Position numbers and translations under genes: made by a program. From assembly GCF_019655435.1 (NCBI RefSeq), contig NZ_BPFH01000001.1, forward strand, positions 248,001 through 312,000: DNA of 64,000 bases. Reading direction: 5' to 3'. Source of the DNA: Jannaschia pagri (GTDB taxonomy: Bacteria; Pseudomonadota; Alphaproteobacteria; Rhodobacterales; Rhodobacteraceae). This document shows positions 25,834 through 34,366 of this stretch, piece after piece. The notes beneath the pieces are model-generated. The model was not told where the DNA came from. It saw nothing but the letters and a program-made list of their open reading frames with translations, and did no database searches. Each line of letters opens with the position of its first letter. Within the stretch, counting starts at the first letter, position 1.

Positions 25834-26282
25834 CACTTCACCTCGATGCCCATGGAGTTCGCGGACCCCACGATGATCTTCATGGCCTGCTCGACGTCAT
25901 TGGCCGACAGGTCCTTCATCTTTGCTTCAGCGATCTCACGCACCTGCTTGACGGTAACGGTGGCGACGGTCTCGCGGCCCGGGTTCTCGGCACCGCGCGG
26001 ACGGTTGCGCTTGCCCACCGGCTTCAGGCCAGCGGCCTTCTTCAGATAGTAGGACGCAGGCGGCGTCTTGATGTCCATGGTGAAGGACTTGTCCTGGTAA
26101 TACGAGATTACCGTGGGGCACGGGGCGCCCTGCTCCATCTCCTGCGTCTTGGCGTTGAACGCCTTGCAGAATTCCATGATGTTGATGCCACGCTGACCGA
26201 GGGCGGGACCCACGGGCGGCGAGGGGTTGGCCTGACCTGCAGGGATCTGCAGCTTCATGGTGCCGACGAGTTTCTTCGCCAT
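25833..26282 (-). CDS. rplK: 50S ribosomal protein L11
   Basis: A 149-residue L11 of the GTPase-associated centre, needed for RelA-type stringent sensing. It begins [20 protein letters not shown] and contains the proline-rich loop [20 protein letters not shown] that contacts thiostrepton-site rRNA. It directly precedes rplA (overlap of one base) and follows nusG by 126 bp. Confidence 0.97.
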   Translation of the reverse strand: MAKKLVGTMKLQIPAGQANPSPPVGPALGQRGINIMEFCKAFNAKTQEMEQGAPCPTVISYYQDKSFTMDIKTPPASYYLKKAAGLKPVGKRNRPRGAENPGRETVATVTVKQVREIAEAKMKDLSANDVEQAMKIIVGSANSMGIEVK

Positions 26283-26301
26283 TGGCTTTCTCCTTTACGG
26301 C

Positions 26302-26317
26302 GGCGGGTGACCCCGCC
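26302..26317. repeat. palindrome in the nusG-rplK gap
   Basis: GGCGGG / CCCGCC with a 4-nt TGAC loop, followed by CTAC. It belongs to the same recurring family as those at 8072, 10831 and 19495. Confidence 0.6.
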
Positions 26318-26408
26318 CTACCTATCGTGCCCCGAAGGACGGTGAGGCCGTGGTTCGATGGGCCCTTGGGCCACCTCCCACGTCCGTTGCGCGCCAAAGC
26401 GCGCGGCG

Positions 26409-26942
26409 TCACGCGGCTTTTGACACCTGCGTGAATTTCAGTTCGACGGGCGTTGCCCGCCCAAAGATCGAAACGCTGACCTTGAGGCTTTGCGCCTCGT
26501 CATCCACATCTTCGACCTGACCGGAGAAGCCCTCGAACGGCCCATCGGTCACGTTCACGTCTTCACCAACATCGAAGGTGATCAGGCTGCGCGGCGCTTC
26601 TTCGCCCTCCTGAACCCGGTTCAAGATCTGGTTCACTTCTGCGTCGCGCATGGGCATCGGGCGCCCCTGGGGCCCGAGGAACCCCGTCACGCGATTGATC
26701 GAGTTCACGAGATGGTAGCCTTCGTCCGACATCTCCATCCGAACCAGCACGTAGCCGGGCATGAAACGGCGTTCAGACGTGACTTTCTTGCCCCGACGGA
26801 CCTCGAGCACCTCTTCGGTTGGGACCAAGACCTCTTCGATCTGATCCTCAAGCCCTTGCTCTTCAATGGCTTGGCGAATCTGCTCCGCAACACGCTTTTC
26901 GAAGTTGGACAGGACGCTGACAGAATACCAACGTTTCGCCAT
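26409..26942 (-). CDS. nusG: transcription antitermination factor NusG
   Basis: The 177-residue protein has the NGN domain (MAKRWYSVSVLSNFEKRVAEQ; FMPGYVLVRMEM) and a C-terminal KOW domain (VTDGPFEGFSGQVEDVD). NusG speeds RNA polymerase and links it to Rho or, through the KOW domain, to S10 (encoded at 3749-4057). It follows secE with a 187-bp gap, which is longer than in most bacteria. Confidence 0.98.
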   Translation of the reverse strand: MAKRWYSVSVLSNFEKRVAEQIRQAIEEQGLEDQIEEVLVPTEEVLEVRRGKKVTSERRFMPGYVLVRMEMSDEGYHLVNSINRVTGFLGPQGRPMPMRDAEVNQILNRVQEGEEAPRSLITFDVGEDVNVTDGPFEGFSGQVEDVDDEAQSLKVSVSIFGRATPVELKFTQVSKAA

Positions 26943-27129
26943 GAGTTATGCCCGCCTCTTCTCGCGTGTCTCATCCACCCTACGTGGCGGACGTGAAATA
27001 GCGCGCATTGCGAATCAATACGCGCCACAAATTGGTGTTCGAGATGCCTTACGCTTGCCAGTCGGATGTTGCAAGCACGTCAGCCGCTCTCCTCAGGGAC
27101 CTAGGGAAGCCGCCACACGGATCATCACG

Positions 27130-27324
27130 TCAGAACGACTCTAGGACCGTCGTGAGACCAGTCCGGATCAGAAAATCTACGAAAAAGAAAAAAGCCGCTG
27201 CGATGATCGCAAGCAAGAAAACCATCACCGTAGTCAGGGTCACTTCGCGCCGCGTGGGCCAAGTAATCTTTCCAACCTCGGCGCGGGTCTGCTGCACAAA
27301 CTGTATCGGGTTCGGCGTCGCCAT
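27130..27324 (-). CDS. secE: preprotein translocase subunit SecE
   Basis: The 64-residue single-span SecE stabilises SecY. It has the amphipathic N-terminal helix with the signature QQTRAEVGKITWPTRREV and one membrane helix (VMVFLLAIIAAAFFFFVDFLI). This short alphaproteobacterial form lacks the two extra helices of E. coli SecE. A promoter is proposed just upstream, which fits its separation from tufB and tRNA-Trp by a chemoreceptor gene. Confidence 0.96.
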   Translation of the reverse strand: MATPNPIQFVQQTRAEVGKITWPTRREVTLTTVMVFLLAIIAAAFFFFVDFLIRTGLTTVLESF

Positions 27325-27352
27325 CGTTCATTTCCCTCTGAAGACAGGCAGT

Positions 27353-27380
27353 ACTTAAGAGGTCTGCCAAGAACGCGCAA
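27353..27380 (-). promoter_or_regulatory. candidate secE-nusG promoter
   Basis: Minus-strand -35 TTGCGC (27380-27375), 16-bp spacer, -10 TTAAGT (27358-27353). It lies 30 nt upstream of the secE start codon. The same layout is seen before tufB (TTGCGC-N16-TTAGAC) and mcd (TTGTCC-N16-TTAAGT). Confidence 0.5.
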
Positions 27381-27430
27381 GCCAACCGGACGCAGCGCTG
27401 TGCGCATCGCGCGTGGAGACGCATCGCGTC

Positions 27431-29626
27431 CTAGTTAGCGGAGGCGCGGGAAGGAGAGGGCCCATGACAGATCGCCATGTCCCATTTCCGAACTTCTTCG
27501 GCATCCGCAGTCAAAACTCCGAACTCTTCTACGTGGTCTAGGGCCGGTGCCTCTGGATTAGATGTCGCGCTGAAACGCGCGGACGGCAAGCCAGCATGGT
27601 CTTCCGCCGATAGCCCCCCCGCCTCGAAGCGTTCGAACTTTTCGATCTCAGCCAAGATCTGATGGGCGGCAGCCTTAAGGGAAAGATTCGCAGTGGACAT
27701 TTCCTCGAACATGGCGGTGTTTTGCTGCGTGGCCGTGTCGATTTCACCCATCGCGCGGTTTATTTCCGCGACGGACCCAGACTGGTCGTTCGCGGCTAAC
27801 GCAATCTCGGCAACTTGATCACCGATCCTGTCGATGCGCTCCCCAAGGGTGCCAAGGGTGTCACCTGTACGGGCAACGCGCTGCACTCCCAGATTGACCT
27901 GGTCAGAACTGGTGGAGATCATTTCACCAATCTGTTGAGCCGCATCCGAAGCCCGCTGCGCAAGCGCACGGACTTCGGAGGCCACCACCGCAAATCCACG
28001 TCCCGCGTCACCCGCACGCGCTGCCTCGACCCCAGCATTCAGCGCCAAAAGGTTGGTCTGAAATGCAATGTCGTTGATGACAGACAGCGTCTTGGAAATT
28101 TCTGTCGATGCGAGCTGAATTTCTCTCATACTTTCGATGGCTTGCTGCACCACGAGGTCGCTTTGCCGAGCGTCGTCCCGTGCCGCCTCCGTAAATCCCT
28201 TCGCATCTTGGGCCAGACGCGCGGTCGCCGCGATGGACCCAGTGATCTGCTCCAGAGCCCCGGCCGTTTCGGCCAGCGAACCTGCCGTGCCCTCGGTCCG
28301 TTTGGAGAGCTCTTCGGCCGAAGCTGAGAGATCGCTTGTTTCATCCAGGATCTCAGTCGCATGGCGATGAAGATCGACGAACGCGGCCTGGGTTCGGGAT
28401 GCAGCGCGATTGACCGCGTCCTGCAGTGCCGCGAACACACCGCTTCGTTGTCCGCTCAACCGCACACTAAGCTGTCCCTCTCCCAGAGCTGTGGTCAACT
28501 CGATGACATCCGCAAACTCCTGGGAGATCTGCTGAAAATGTCCGTTCAACATGGTGCGTAGAACTTGCTGGCTGTCTGGCACGCCTTCGAGGGGCATCTT
28601 GGAGGAAAAGTCGCCAGCGTCCGCCGACGTCAGCAGAACCTCTAGATCCTGTTTGAGACGTGCATCTTCTTCCAGCCGTTGCTCGGCTTCCTGCTCCCTT
28701 TCGACGGCCTGCGCCGCAGCTGCCGCAGCCTCGGCGGCGGACGCACGCTCCGTTTCCGCGCGGAGCTGCGCCGCTTGGTCCTCGGCCTGTCGACTCCGTT
28801 CGGCATAGGCCTTGCGCTCAAGAAGGGCTTCGCGAATGACAGTGAGCGCATGGTTTATGGCGGCCACCTCCGCCGTTCGGGATGGCGGCAGGGCTTGATC
28901 CAAGCGGTCTTCGGCAATTTCTTGGAGCGATGCCGCAGCCTGCTGCAACGGCACAGAGATATAGAACCGAAGCATTCCGTAAACCGTTAGGAAAGCACCA
29001 AATATCAATCCCGCCTGCACAATCAAAAGCGTCGTAGAGACACGTCCGTTGGCGGCGGATAGCCCGCGCGTATCATAGAGGAACTGAACGGTCTGTTGCC
29101 CGCCGCTGCTGGGCGCTTGAAAGACACGCTGCACAACGTGGAGGCCGTTCTCCACGTCGATGGCCATATCGCCTTGGACGGGTCCGACCGAGACCGGAGT
29201 GCCTGAAATCGTCTGCGACGCCTCCGGAGCGACGTAGCTCGCCATCCGCCCACCAGCCTCGTCGAACACGCGGATGCCGACTAACGGCCCAGCCTCGTCG
29301 CGCACGACGGCCTCCAACACGGCATCGCTCAGGGGACCATTTGCCTTTTCCGCCCGCAACCATCTCACTAGGTTGGACGACTCAGATTGGGAAAACCCCT
29401 GAAACTGTTGTCCAAGTTCGAGTTGAACCTGCCGCGCCGTCACCCAATACATCAGGGCACATCCAGCGATCAGAAGAACAGCGGTGGCCGCGAAAGACCG
29501 CGCCATGAACGACATGTGCCAAGGGTGCTTAGGCGCCTCCGCCCGCGCAGGCGCCGTTCGGGGCTCCGCAGGCGCCTCATCTCGCGCGGAAACCTCTGGG
29601 GCGGGCGGTGTCGAAAGGCGGTCCAT
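27431..29626 (-). CDS. methyl-accepting chemotaxis protein (between tRNA-Trp and secE)
   Basis: A 731-residue chemoreceptor. A Pro/Ala-rich cytoplasmic N-terminus (1-42) precedes TM1 (about 44-62), a periplasmic sensor domain (63-195), TM2 (197-220), a HAMP region, a long Ala/Glu/Gln coiled coil (272-335), a second HAMP-like segment (about 340-415) and the signalling domain with the tip [19 protein letters not shown] (518-536). No CheR pentapeptide at the C-terminus. The start at 29626 follows GAGGAT; an in-frame upstream codon lacks a ribosome-binding site. It matches the receptor at 4763 in layout and in the segment RTMLN...G.L..R..G...GVFA.LQ, so the two are paralogues. The ligand is unknown. 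Confidence 0.93.
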   Translation of the reverse strand: MDRLSTPPAPEVSARDEAPAEPRTAPARAEAPKHPWHMSFMARSFAATAVLLIAGCALMYWVTARQVQLELGQQFQGFSQSESSNLVRWLRAEKANGPLSDAVLEAVVRDEAGPLVGIRVFDEAGGRMASYVAPEASQTISGTPVSVGPVQGDMAIDVENGLHVVQRVFQAPSSGGQQTVQFLYDTRGLSAANGRVSTTLLIVQAGLIFGAFLTVYGMLRFYISVPLQQAAASLQEIAEDRLDQALPPSRTAEVAAINHALTVIREALLERKAYAERSRQAEDQAAQLRAETERASAAEAAAAAAQAVEREQEAEQRLEEDARLKQDLEVLLTSADAGDFSSKMPLEGVPDSQQVLRTMLNGHFQQISQEFADVIELTTALGEGQLSVRLSGQRSGVFAALQDAVNRAASRTQAAFVDLHRHATEILDETSDLSASAEELSKRTEGTAGSLAETAGALEQITGSIAATARLAQDAKGFTEAARDDARQSDLVVQQAIESMREIQLASTEISKTLSVINDIAFQTNLLALNAGVEAARAGDAGRGFAVVASEVRALAQRASDAAQQIGEMISTSSDQVNLGVQRVARTGDTLGTLGERIDRIGDQVAEIALAANDQSGSVAEINRAMGEIDTATQQNTAMFEEMSTANLSLKAAAHQILAEIEKFERFEAGGLSAEDHAGLPSARFSATSNPEAPALDHVEEFGVLTADAEEVRKWDMAICHGPSPSRASAN

Positions 29627-29914
29627 TGTCGATATCCTCGTCGGCGGTCGAGGGTTTGGTAGCTGCAATCCCTGAACAAATCCTTTCTGGCCCCGAATGA
29701 TGAACTTGTTCGGACCTTATGCGGCCCAGCTTGGCAAACGCGGATCATAAGATGTCGCAAATCAGCGGCGATACGTCAGCACGCGCGAGGCGTGATGCGT
29801 CGCTTGTCGATCACTTGCCAAACAGAGAATCGACGACGGTCGCAGGGTCTTCCCACGAAGCTGGGAGCCTCAGCGAACACAATCTGTTACTGATGACGGA
29901 CTGTCTTGGAGGTC

Positions 29915-29990
29915 TGGCAGGGGCAGCAGGATTCGAACCCGCGACCTACGGATTTGGAATCCGTTGCTCTACCAACTGAGCTATACCCCT
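29915..29990 (-). tRNA. trnW: tRNA-Trp (CCA anticodon)
   Basis: A full cloverleaf reads on the minus strand: acceptor AGGGGTA/TGCCCCT, D-arm GCTC...GAGC, anticodon stem ACGGA/TCCGT with loop TTCCAAA (anticodon CCA), T-arm GCGGG TTCGAAT CCTGC. Discriminator G and an encoded CCA tail (29917-29915) are present. The tufB-trnW-secE-nusG order is widely conserved, here with a chemoreceptor gene added between trnW and secE. Confidence 0.97.
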
Positions 29991-30062
29991 ACGGTGGGAG
30001 CGGCATAATGCGCCGCCGCTGCAGGTGCAAGGGACTTCGTTTTCTGTTTTGTAAAAACGACG

Positions 30063-30086
30063 AAGGGCCCCTGTTGGGGGGCCCTT
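30063..30086 (-). terminator. rho-independent terminator of tufB
   Basis: Stem AAGGGCCCC / GGGGCCCTT, identical to the one after tufA. It lies between tufB and tRNA-Trp, so the tRNA depends on read-through or on a promoter inside the repeat. Confidence 0.75.
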
Positions 30087-30123
30087 GGAGTGTGTGGGGT
30101 GGGCGCCGGGGCGCCCGGTCAGG

Positions 30124-31299
30124 TCACTCGACGATCTTGGACACAACGCCCGCGCCAACCGTCCGGCCGCCTTCGCGGATGGCGAAGCGCAGGCCCTGCT
30201 CCATCGCGATCGGCGCGATCAGCTCAACGCCAAACGCCACGTTGTCGCCCGGCATCACCATCTCCGTGCCCTCGGCCAGCTGAACCGTGCCCGTCACATC
30301 CGTCGTGCGGAAGTAGAACTGCGGGCGGTAGTTCGCGAAGAACGGCGTGTGACGGCCACCCTCGTCCTTGGTCAGGATGTAGGCCTCGGCCTCGAACTTC
30401 GTGTGCGGCGTCACCGACGACGGCTTGCACAGCACCTGGCCACGCTCAACGCCGTCACGGTCGATACCACGCAGCAGCGCGCCAATGTTGTCGCCAGCCT
30501 CACCGCGGTCCAGCAGCTTGCGGAACATCTCAACGCCCGTGCAGGTCGTCTTCTGCGTGTCGCGGATGCCGACAATCTCGATCTCGTCGCCCACGTTGAT
30601 CACGCCACGCTCCACCCGGCCGGTCACAACCGTACCACGGCCAGAGATCGAGAACACGTCCTCAACCGGCATCAGGAACGGCTGGTCAACGGCCCGCTCG
30701 GGCGTGTCGATGTACTCATCAACAGCTGCCATCAATTCCTTAATTTTCTCTTCACCGATCTCGGGGTTGTTCCCCTCCATCGCCGCCAGGGCAGAGCCCG
30801 CAACGATCGGAATGTCGTCGCCGGGGTAGTCGTAGGACGACAGAAGCTCGCGCACTTCCATCTCCACGAGCTCCAGCAGCTCCTCGTCGTCGACCTGATC
30901 GACCTTGTTCATGAAGACGACCATCTTCGGGATGCCAACCTGGCGGCCCAGCAGGATGTGCTCGCGCGTCTGGGGCATCGGGCCGTCGGCGGCGTTCACA
31001 ACCAGGATCGCGCCGTCCATCTGAGCGGCACCGGTGATCATGTTCTTCACGTAGTCGGCGTGGCCGGGGCAGTCGACGTGGGCGTAGTGGCGCGCCTCGG
31101 TCTCGTATTCCACGTGCGCCGTCGAGATCGTGATCCCGCGGGCCTTCTCTTCGGGCGCGCCGTCAATCTGGTCGTAGGCCTTGAAGTCCCCAAAGTACTT
31201 CGTGATCGCCGCCGTCAGCGTCGTCTTCCCGTGGTCAACGTGGCCAATCGTGCCAATGTTAACGTGCGGTTTCGTCCGTTCAAACTTTGCCTTCGCCAT
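30124..31299 (-). CDS. tufB: elongation factor Tu (copy B)
   Basis: The 391-residue EF-Tu is identical in protein and DNA to the copy at 6868-8043. The ATG at 31299 is the conserved start ([10 protein letters not shown]), preceded by AGGGG; the open frame reaches 16 codons further upstream by chance. It heads the tufB-trnW-secE-nusG series. Two tuf copies, one in str and one before trnW, is the common proteobacterial state. Confidence 0.98.
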   Translation of the reverse strand: MAKAKFERTKPHVNIGTIGHVDHGKTTLTAAITKYFGDFKAYDQIDGAPEEKARGITISTAHVEYETEARHYAHVDCPGHADYVKNMITGAAQMDGAILVVNAADGPMPQTREHILLGRQVGIPKMVVFMNKVDQVDDEELLELVEMEVRELLSSYDYPGDDIPIVAGSALAAMEGNNPEIGEEKIKELMAAVDEYIDTPERAVDQPFLMPVEDVFSISGRGTVVTGRVERGVINVGDEIEIVGIRDTQKTTCTGVEMFRKLLDRGEAGDNIGALLRGIDRDGVERGQVLCKPSSVTPHTKFEAEAYILTKDEGGRHTPFFANYRPQFYFRTTDVTGTVQLAEGTEMVMPGDNVAFGVELIAPIAMEQGLRFAIREGGRTVGAGVVSKIVE

Positions 31300-31357
31300 G
31301 ATGGGCCCCTGGTCTCTGGTGGGCACCCCTCGGGCACCCGGATTCACATCGCGCGCC

Positions 31358-31385
31358 GTCTAACGGGGACGCAGGCCAAGCGCAA
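31358..31385 (-). promoter_or_regulatory. candidate tufB promoter
   Basis: Minus-strand TTGCGC (31385-31380), 16-bp spacer, TTAGAC (31363-31358), about 60 nt upstream of the start codon and 15-20 nt past the 3' end of the lipoprotein gene. The -35 element equals that of the proposed secE promoter. Confidence 0.45.
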
Positions 31386-31400
31386 GGGTCTGGCGCAGGG

Positions 31401-31961
31401 TCATGGGCGCGGAACCAGGCCGAACCACTCCCCATTTCGCAGCATCCAGGATTGCACCTTGAACGCCATGTTGCGCGCCAGGGTTTCCATCTGTTCCTCG
31501 GCGGTCTTAACGAGGCCCGATCCGAGCAGCAATGTATCGGCGCCCTCAAAGGTCGTGATCTGCTCAGGGCCACCGATCTTTTGCTGGGGGTTTGCCTCCC
31601 AAACGTTTGCGGACACAACCAGAATCGACTTCGGTGTCAGCACCACGGGGATGCCCGGAGGTGCCAGCGCATAGCCATCGATGGCCAGGGCCACGACATA
31701 TTCCTTACCGCCCTGATAGGGGCCAAACCGGCGTTCCAACTCCGACGTCATGACGGCTTTCCAGGCCTCGGGGCTTGCATCGCGGGACGGGGGAATTTTC
31801 TTGATGTTGTCAGCCACGACGACGGTAAACCCCAGCTGGAAGTCGCCCATGTCCCGTTGTTCGCTTTCCCGCGGGTCCGGGGTCGCACAGCCAGCCAAGC
31901 CACCGGCGACGCCCGCAAGGCTGAGGCCCGCAAAGCCGCGACGGGTCAAGGTGTTGGTCAT
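31401..31961 (-). CDS. putative Tat-type lipoprotein of unknown function
   Basis: The 186-residue protein starts with a twin-arginine-like signal ([13 protein letters not shown]) and a lipobox LAGC, so Cys25 should be lipidated. No known domain was recognised in the mature part, which contains a hydrophobic-polar alternating middle section ([16 protein letters not shown]) and ends near WFGLVPRP. It is the last gene of an apparent parC-DUF898-M48-lipoprotein operon, 33 bp after the protease gene, which suggests an envelope role. Confidence 0.75.
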   Translation of the reverse strand: MTNTLTRRGFAGLSLAGVAGGLAGCATPDPRESEQRDMGDFQLGFTVVVADNIKKIPPSRDASPEAWKAVMTSELERRFGPYQGGKEYVVALAIDGYALAPPGIPVVLTPKSILVVSANVWEANPQQKIGGPEQITTFEGADTLLLGSGLVKTAEEQMETLARNMAFKVQSWMLRNGEWFGLVPRP

Positions 31962-31994
31962 GTCATCTCCTCCGGGTCGCGACGGCGTCAGGCG

Positions 31995-33161
31995 TCACCT
32001 ACAGATTGCGCGCAGGGCCTGCCAGTCCTTCGGCGTCAGAGCGGGGGCGCCGATCACAGGGTCGCCCACCCGTCCCGCCGTCTCGATCCGATCCGCCAGT
32101 TGCGGGTGACTGCTAAAATGAGCGACCAGTCCATCCACGTCGCCGTATTCGGCGCGCAACCGCTCAAACATTCGCGCCAAGGCGGAAGGCGGCAGCCCAA
32201 CGGCGTGCAACTGTTCATGGGCGAAGGCGTCTGCCTCAAGCTCCGCCTGGCGGGAATAGCTGGATTGCAAAGCCGCACCCGCAGTCCCGCCCAACACACC
32301 CCCACCCGTGATGTCGCCAATCAAGACGGAGACCACGGCCATGCCACTGACCGCTTGGAGCGTGTGCCGAACCGGATCGGCATTGACCACATGGCCCAGT
32401 TCATGGGCCAAGACGGCCGCGATTTCGTCCGGGCTTTCGGCGGCCTGGATCATGGAGTCGAAGAACGTAATCCGTCCACCCGCCACCGCATAGGCGTTCA
32501 GAATGGGGCTCTCACTGTCATCCAGGACGGCCACCTGAAGGGGAAACGGCAGGTCCACTCCATCGGCCACGCGCTCCGTCAGTTGTTGAAGGGCCGAGTT
32601 GCCCTCCGGCCGGAAGCACTCCCGCAGGGGGGTCAACCCGGGCGCGAACATCACGCGGGTCTGTTGGTAGGTCAGCTCTCCCAAGGCGACCTCGGCCTCG
32701 GGGCTCATGAACCGCGACAACACGGTGGCGACGCCCGGCAGCAGCACCATGAGCAAAAACGCGACGGACACCACCCCTGCCCCAGCAACCAAGAGGGCCC
32801 GGCGCCACAGGGGCGGCCCCGGCAGCGGGCGGTCCGTTTCTGACGCCAGGCGCGACAGCAAGTCCTGCGCCGGACCGGGGCTGACCACCAGCCGCGCCGG
32901 ATCACCAGTGACCAAGCCATAGACACGGTCCTCGGAACCGGCCTGATCGGCCACGCGGCGTAGGCGGCGGCTTGGCCAGCGAACGACCTCCCCATCCGCA
33001 AGTTCAAGCCTCAAGACACGTCCGCGCGCGCCGTCTTCGAACGACAGGGCCACGCGGTTGCGCAGGGCGCGGCGGCCATCGAAGTAGTCCGCAAAAATCG
33101 GCTCGGGCACGGGCGGCGGCGACGTCTCTGCGGGCCTCTCCCAGGGTCCTGGTGACGTCAT
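31995..33161 (-). CDS. M48-family membrane metalloprotease
   Basis: The 388-residue protein has one membrane helix (about 121-142) and a C-terminal peptidase domain with the zinc motif HELGH (253-257; His253, Glu254, His257) followed by NADPVR; NAYAVAGGRITFFDSM upstream is typical of M48 (BepA/HtpX/Oma1-like) enzymes. An N-terminal soluble region of about 115 residues is not recognised. The start overlaps the DUF898 gene by 4 nt, so the two are probably made together. Likely function: quality control of membrane or envelope proteins; the substrate is unknown. Confidence 0.85.
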   Translation of the reverse strand: MTSPGPWERPAETSPPPVPEPIFADYFDGRRALRNRVALSFEDGARGRVLRLELADGEVVRWPSRRLRRVADQAGSEDRVYGLVTGDPARLVVSPGPAQDLLSRLASETDRPLPGPPLWRRALLVAGAGVVSVAFLLMVLLPGVATVLSRFMSPEAEVALGELTYQQTRVMFAPGLTPLRECFRPEGNSALQQLTERVADGVDLPFPLQVAVLDDSESPILNAYAVAGGRITFFDSMIQAAESPDEIAAVLAHELGHVVNADPVRHTLQAVSGMAVVSVLIGDITGGGVLGGTAGAALQSSYSRQAELEADAFAHEQLHAVGLPPSALARMFERLRAEYGDVDGLVAHFSSHPQLADRIETAGRVGDPVIGAPALTPKDWQALRAICR

Positions 33162-34351
33162 ATGCCGCTCCCCAAATCGAACAGGTTCGCAAAGCCATCC
33201 GCATCCGCCATGTGATGGGTTTTGCCTGCGCGCACAGCGTTCACCTCAGCCGCCCCGCGCAGGTGCAGGCTGCTGCCGATGTGTTTGATCAGCGGATACG
33301 TCACGAAGACCAGTCGCAAAGCGCCACGTCCAAGAAAGAACGTGAGATAGACCAAGAGGCCCACAACCAAGAAAATCCAGGGATCCGAGGAGGTTAGGGT
33401 CTCCGCATCCAGCCGTTCAAGTTGTGACCCGAGCGCCGCGCCAAAGCCAACGGTCAAGGCGATACTCAAGATGATGAGCACGATCCCCACCGTTATCCAC
33501 CCACCGATATGGATCCCGATAACGCGGCCGGTGCGCACACGGACAGCCAAGCTCACGGCCCCCGCAAAGCCCAGCGATGAGACCAGTCTTTCGTAGGACG
33601 CCACACGCCAATGGACCCAGGCGATGCCGGTCGCGGGGACCGCAAACGCCAGAATGGCCAGCAGCCCCTCGCCCCCGTCTTGCAACCCAGCGTAAGCGAG
33701 CAATCCGCAACTGATGGCCCCGACCCAGGCAGGCAGGAACGGCGCAAACAGGTTGCGGGCGCGCAGGCCTAAGCGGAAATGGTCGTCACCATAGAAGCTC
33801 CGCTCCGCGCGAAAGCGCCACAATCGCTGCGTCCGAACCGGCCAAAGCAGCCCGAGCGACAGGATGGACAGGGTCGTCCAGAGCATTGCAAGGCCGGCAT
33901 AGCGCCAAGCCCCCGGGGCCATGGAAAACGAGATGCCACGCCACCGCGTGTGGTTCAGCAGATACCGCATGCCCCGGTATTGGGCGAACCAATAGACCGG
34001 CAAGAGGAGCGCGAAGGACGCCGCCGTGCCGGGCCCGGGCGAGCCCCAGATGTTGAGCGACGCAAAGATCAGAACCATCGTCACAAGCCCCAGGTAGACC
34101 GCGACGATCACCGCTGCCACGACGAAGCCCATGAGCTTCTCCAAGGGCTGGCCGACGTATTCAAAGGGTGTCCCGCCGACCCGCAGGGCCGACCAGAGCC
34201 ATCGGCGCACGCGTGTGCGCGCCCAGAATGAATAAACCCCCAGCGTCAGTACCGTCAGACCGGTCGTCTTTACCACCAGATCGAACAATTGGCTGCGCGA
34301 CCCGGCAACGCGACCGTCCATCTGGTCCAGCGAGGTCCCTTCGCTTGTCAC
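33158..34351 (-). CDS. YjgN/DUF898-family membrane protein
   Basis: The 397-residue protein carries the family hallmarks LGVYSFWARTRVRRWLW near the N-terminus, YWFAQYRGMRYLLNHTRWRGISF in the middle (listed here only as landmarks) and SFYGDDHFRLG, with about eight membrane helices. The biochemical function of DUF898 proteins is not established. It lies 15 bp after parC and overlaps the M48 protease gene by 4 nt; DUF898 genes next to M48 peptidases suggest a shared envelope task, which is inference. Confidence 0.85.
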   Translation of the reverse strand: MTSEGTSLDQMDGRVAGSRSQLFDLVVKTTGLTVLTLGVYSFWARTRVRRWLWSALRVGGTPFEYVGQPLEKLMGFVVAAVIVAVYLGLVTMVLIFASLNIWGSPGPGTAASFALLLPVYWFAQYRGMRYLLNHTRWRGISFSMAPGAWRYAGLAMLWTTLSILSLGLLWPVRTQRLWRFRAERSFYGDDHFRLGLRARNLFAPFLPAWVGAISCGLLAYAGLQDGGEGLLAILAFAVPATGIAWVHWRVASYERLVSSLGFAGAVSLAVRVRTGRVIGIHIGGWITVGIVLIILSIALTVGFGAALGSQLERLDAETLTSSDPWIFLVVGLLVYLTFFLGRGALRLVFVTYPLIKHIGSSLHLRGAAEVNAVRAGKTHHMADADGFANLFDLGSGI

Positions 34352-34366
34352 CGCGCCGCTCCGTGT

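Larger units (their letters stand above)
30033..31300 (-). repeat. tuf repeat, copy B (1,268 bp)
   Basis: Identical, as far as can be read, to 6777-8044 at a constant offset of 23,256. It covers tuf and its terminator. Flanks on both sides are unrelated to those of copy A. Confidence 0.93.

Noticed and set aside
29719-29979. Short plus-strand frame ending in a sequence like AGAAGFEPATYGF
   Set aside because: This is the well-known false protein produced by translating across a tRNA gene (here tRNA-Trp).
30085-31674. Plus-strand open frame opposite tufB, repeated opposite tufA
   Set aside because: The two frames are alike only because the tuf copies are identical; the protein is an antisense shadow.
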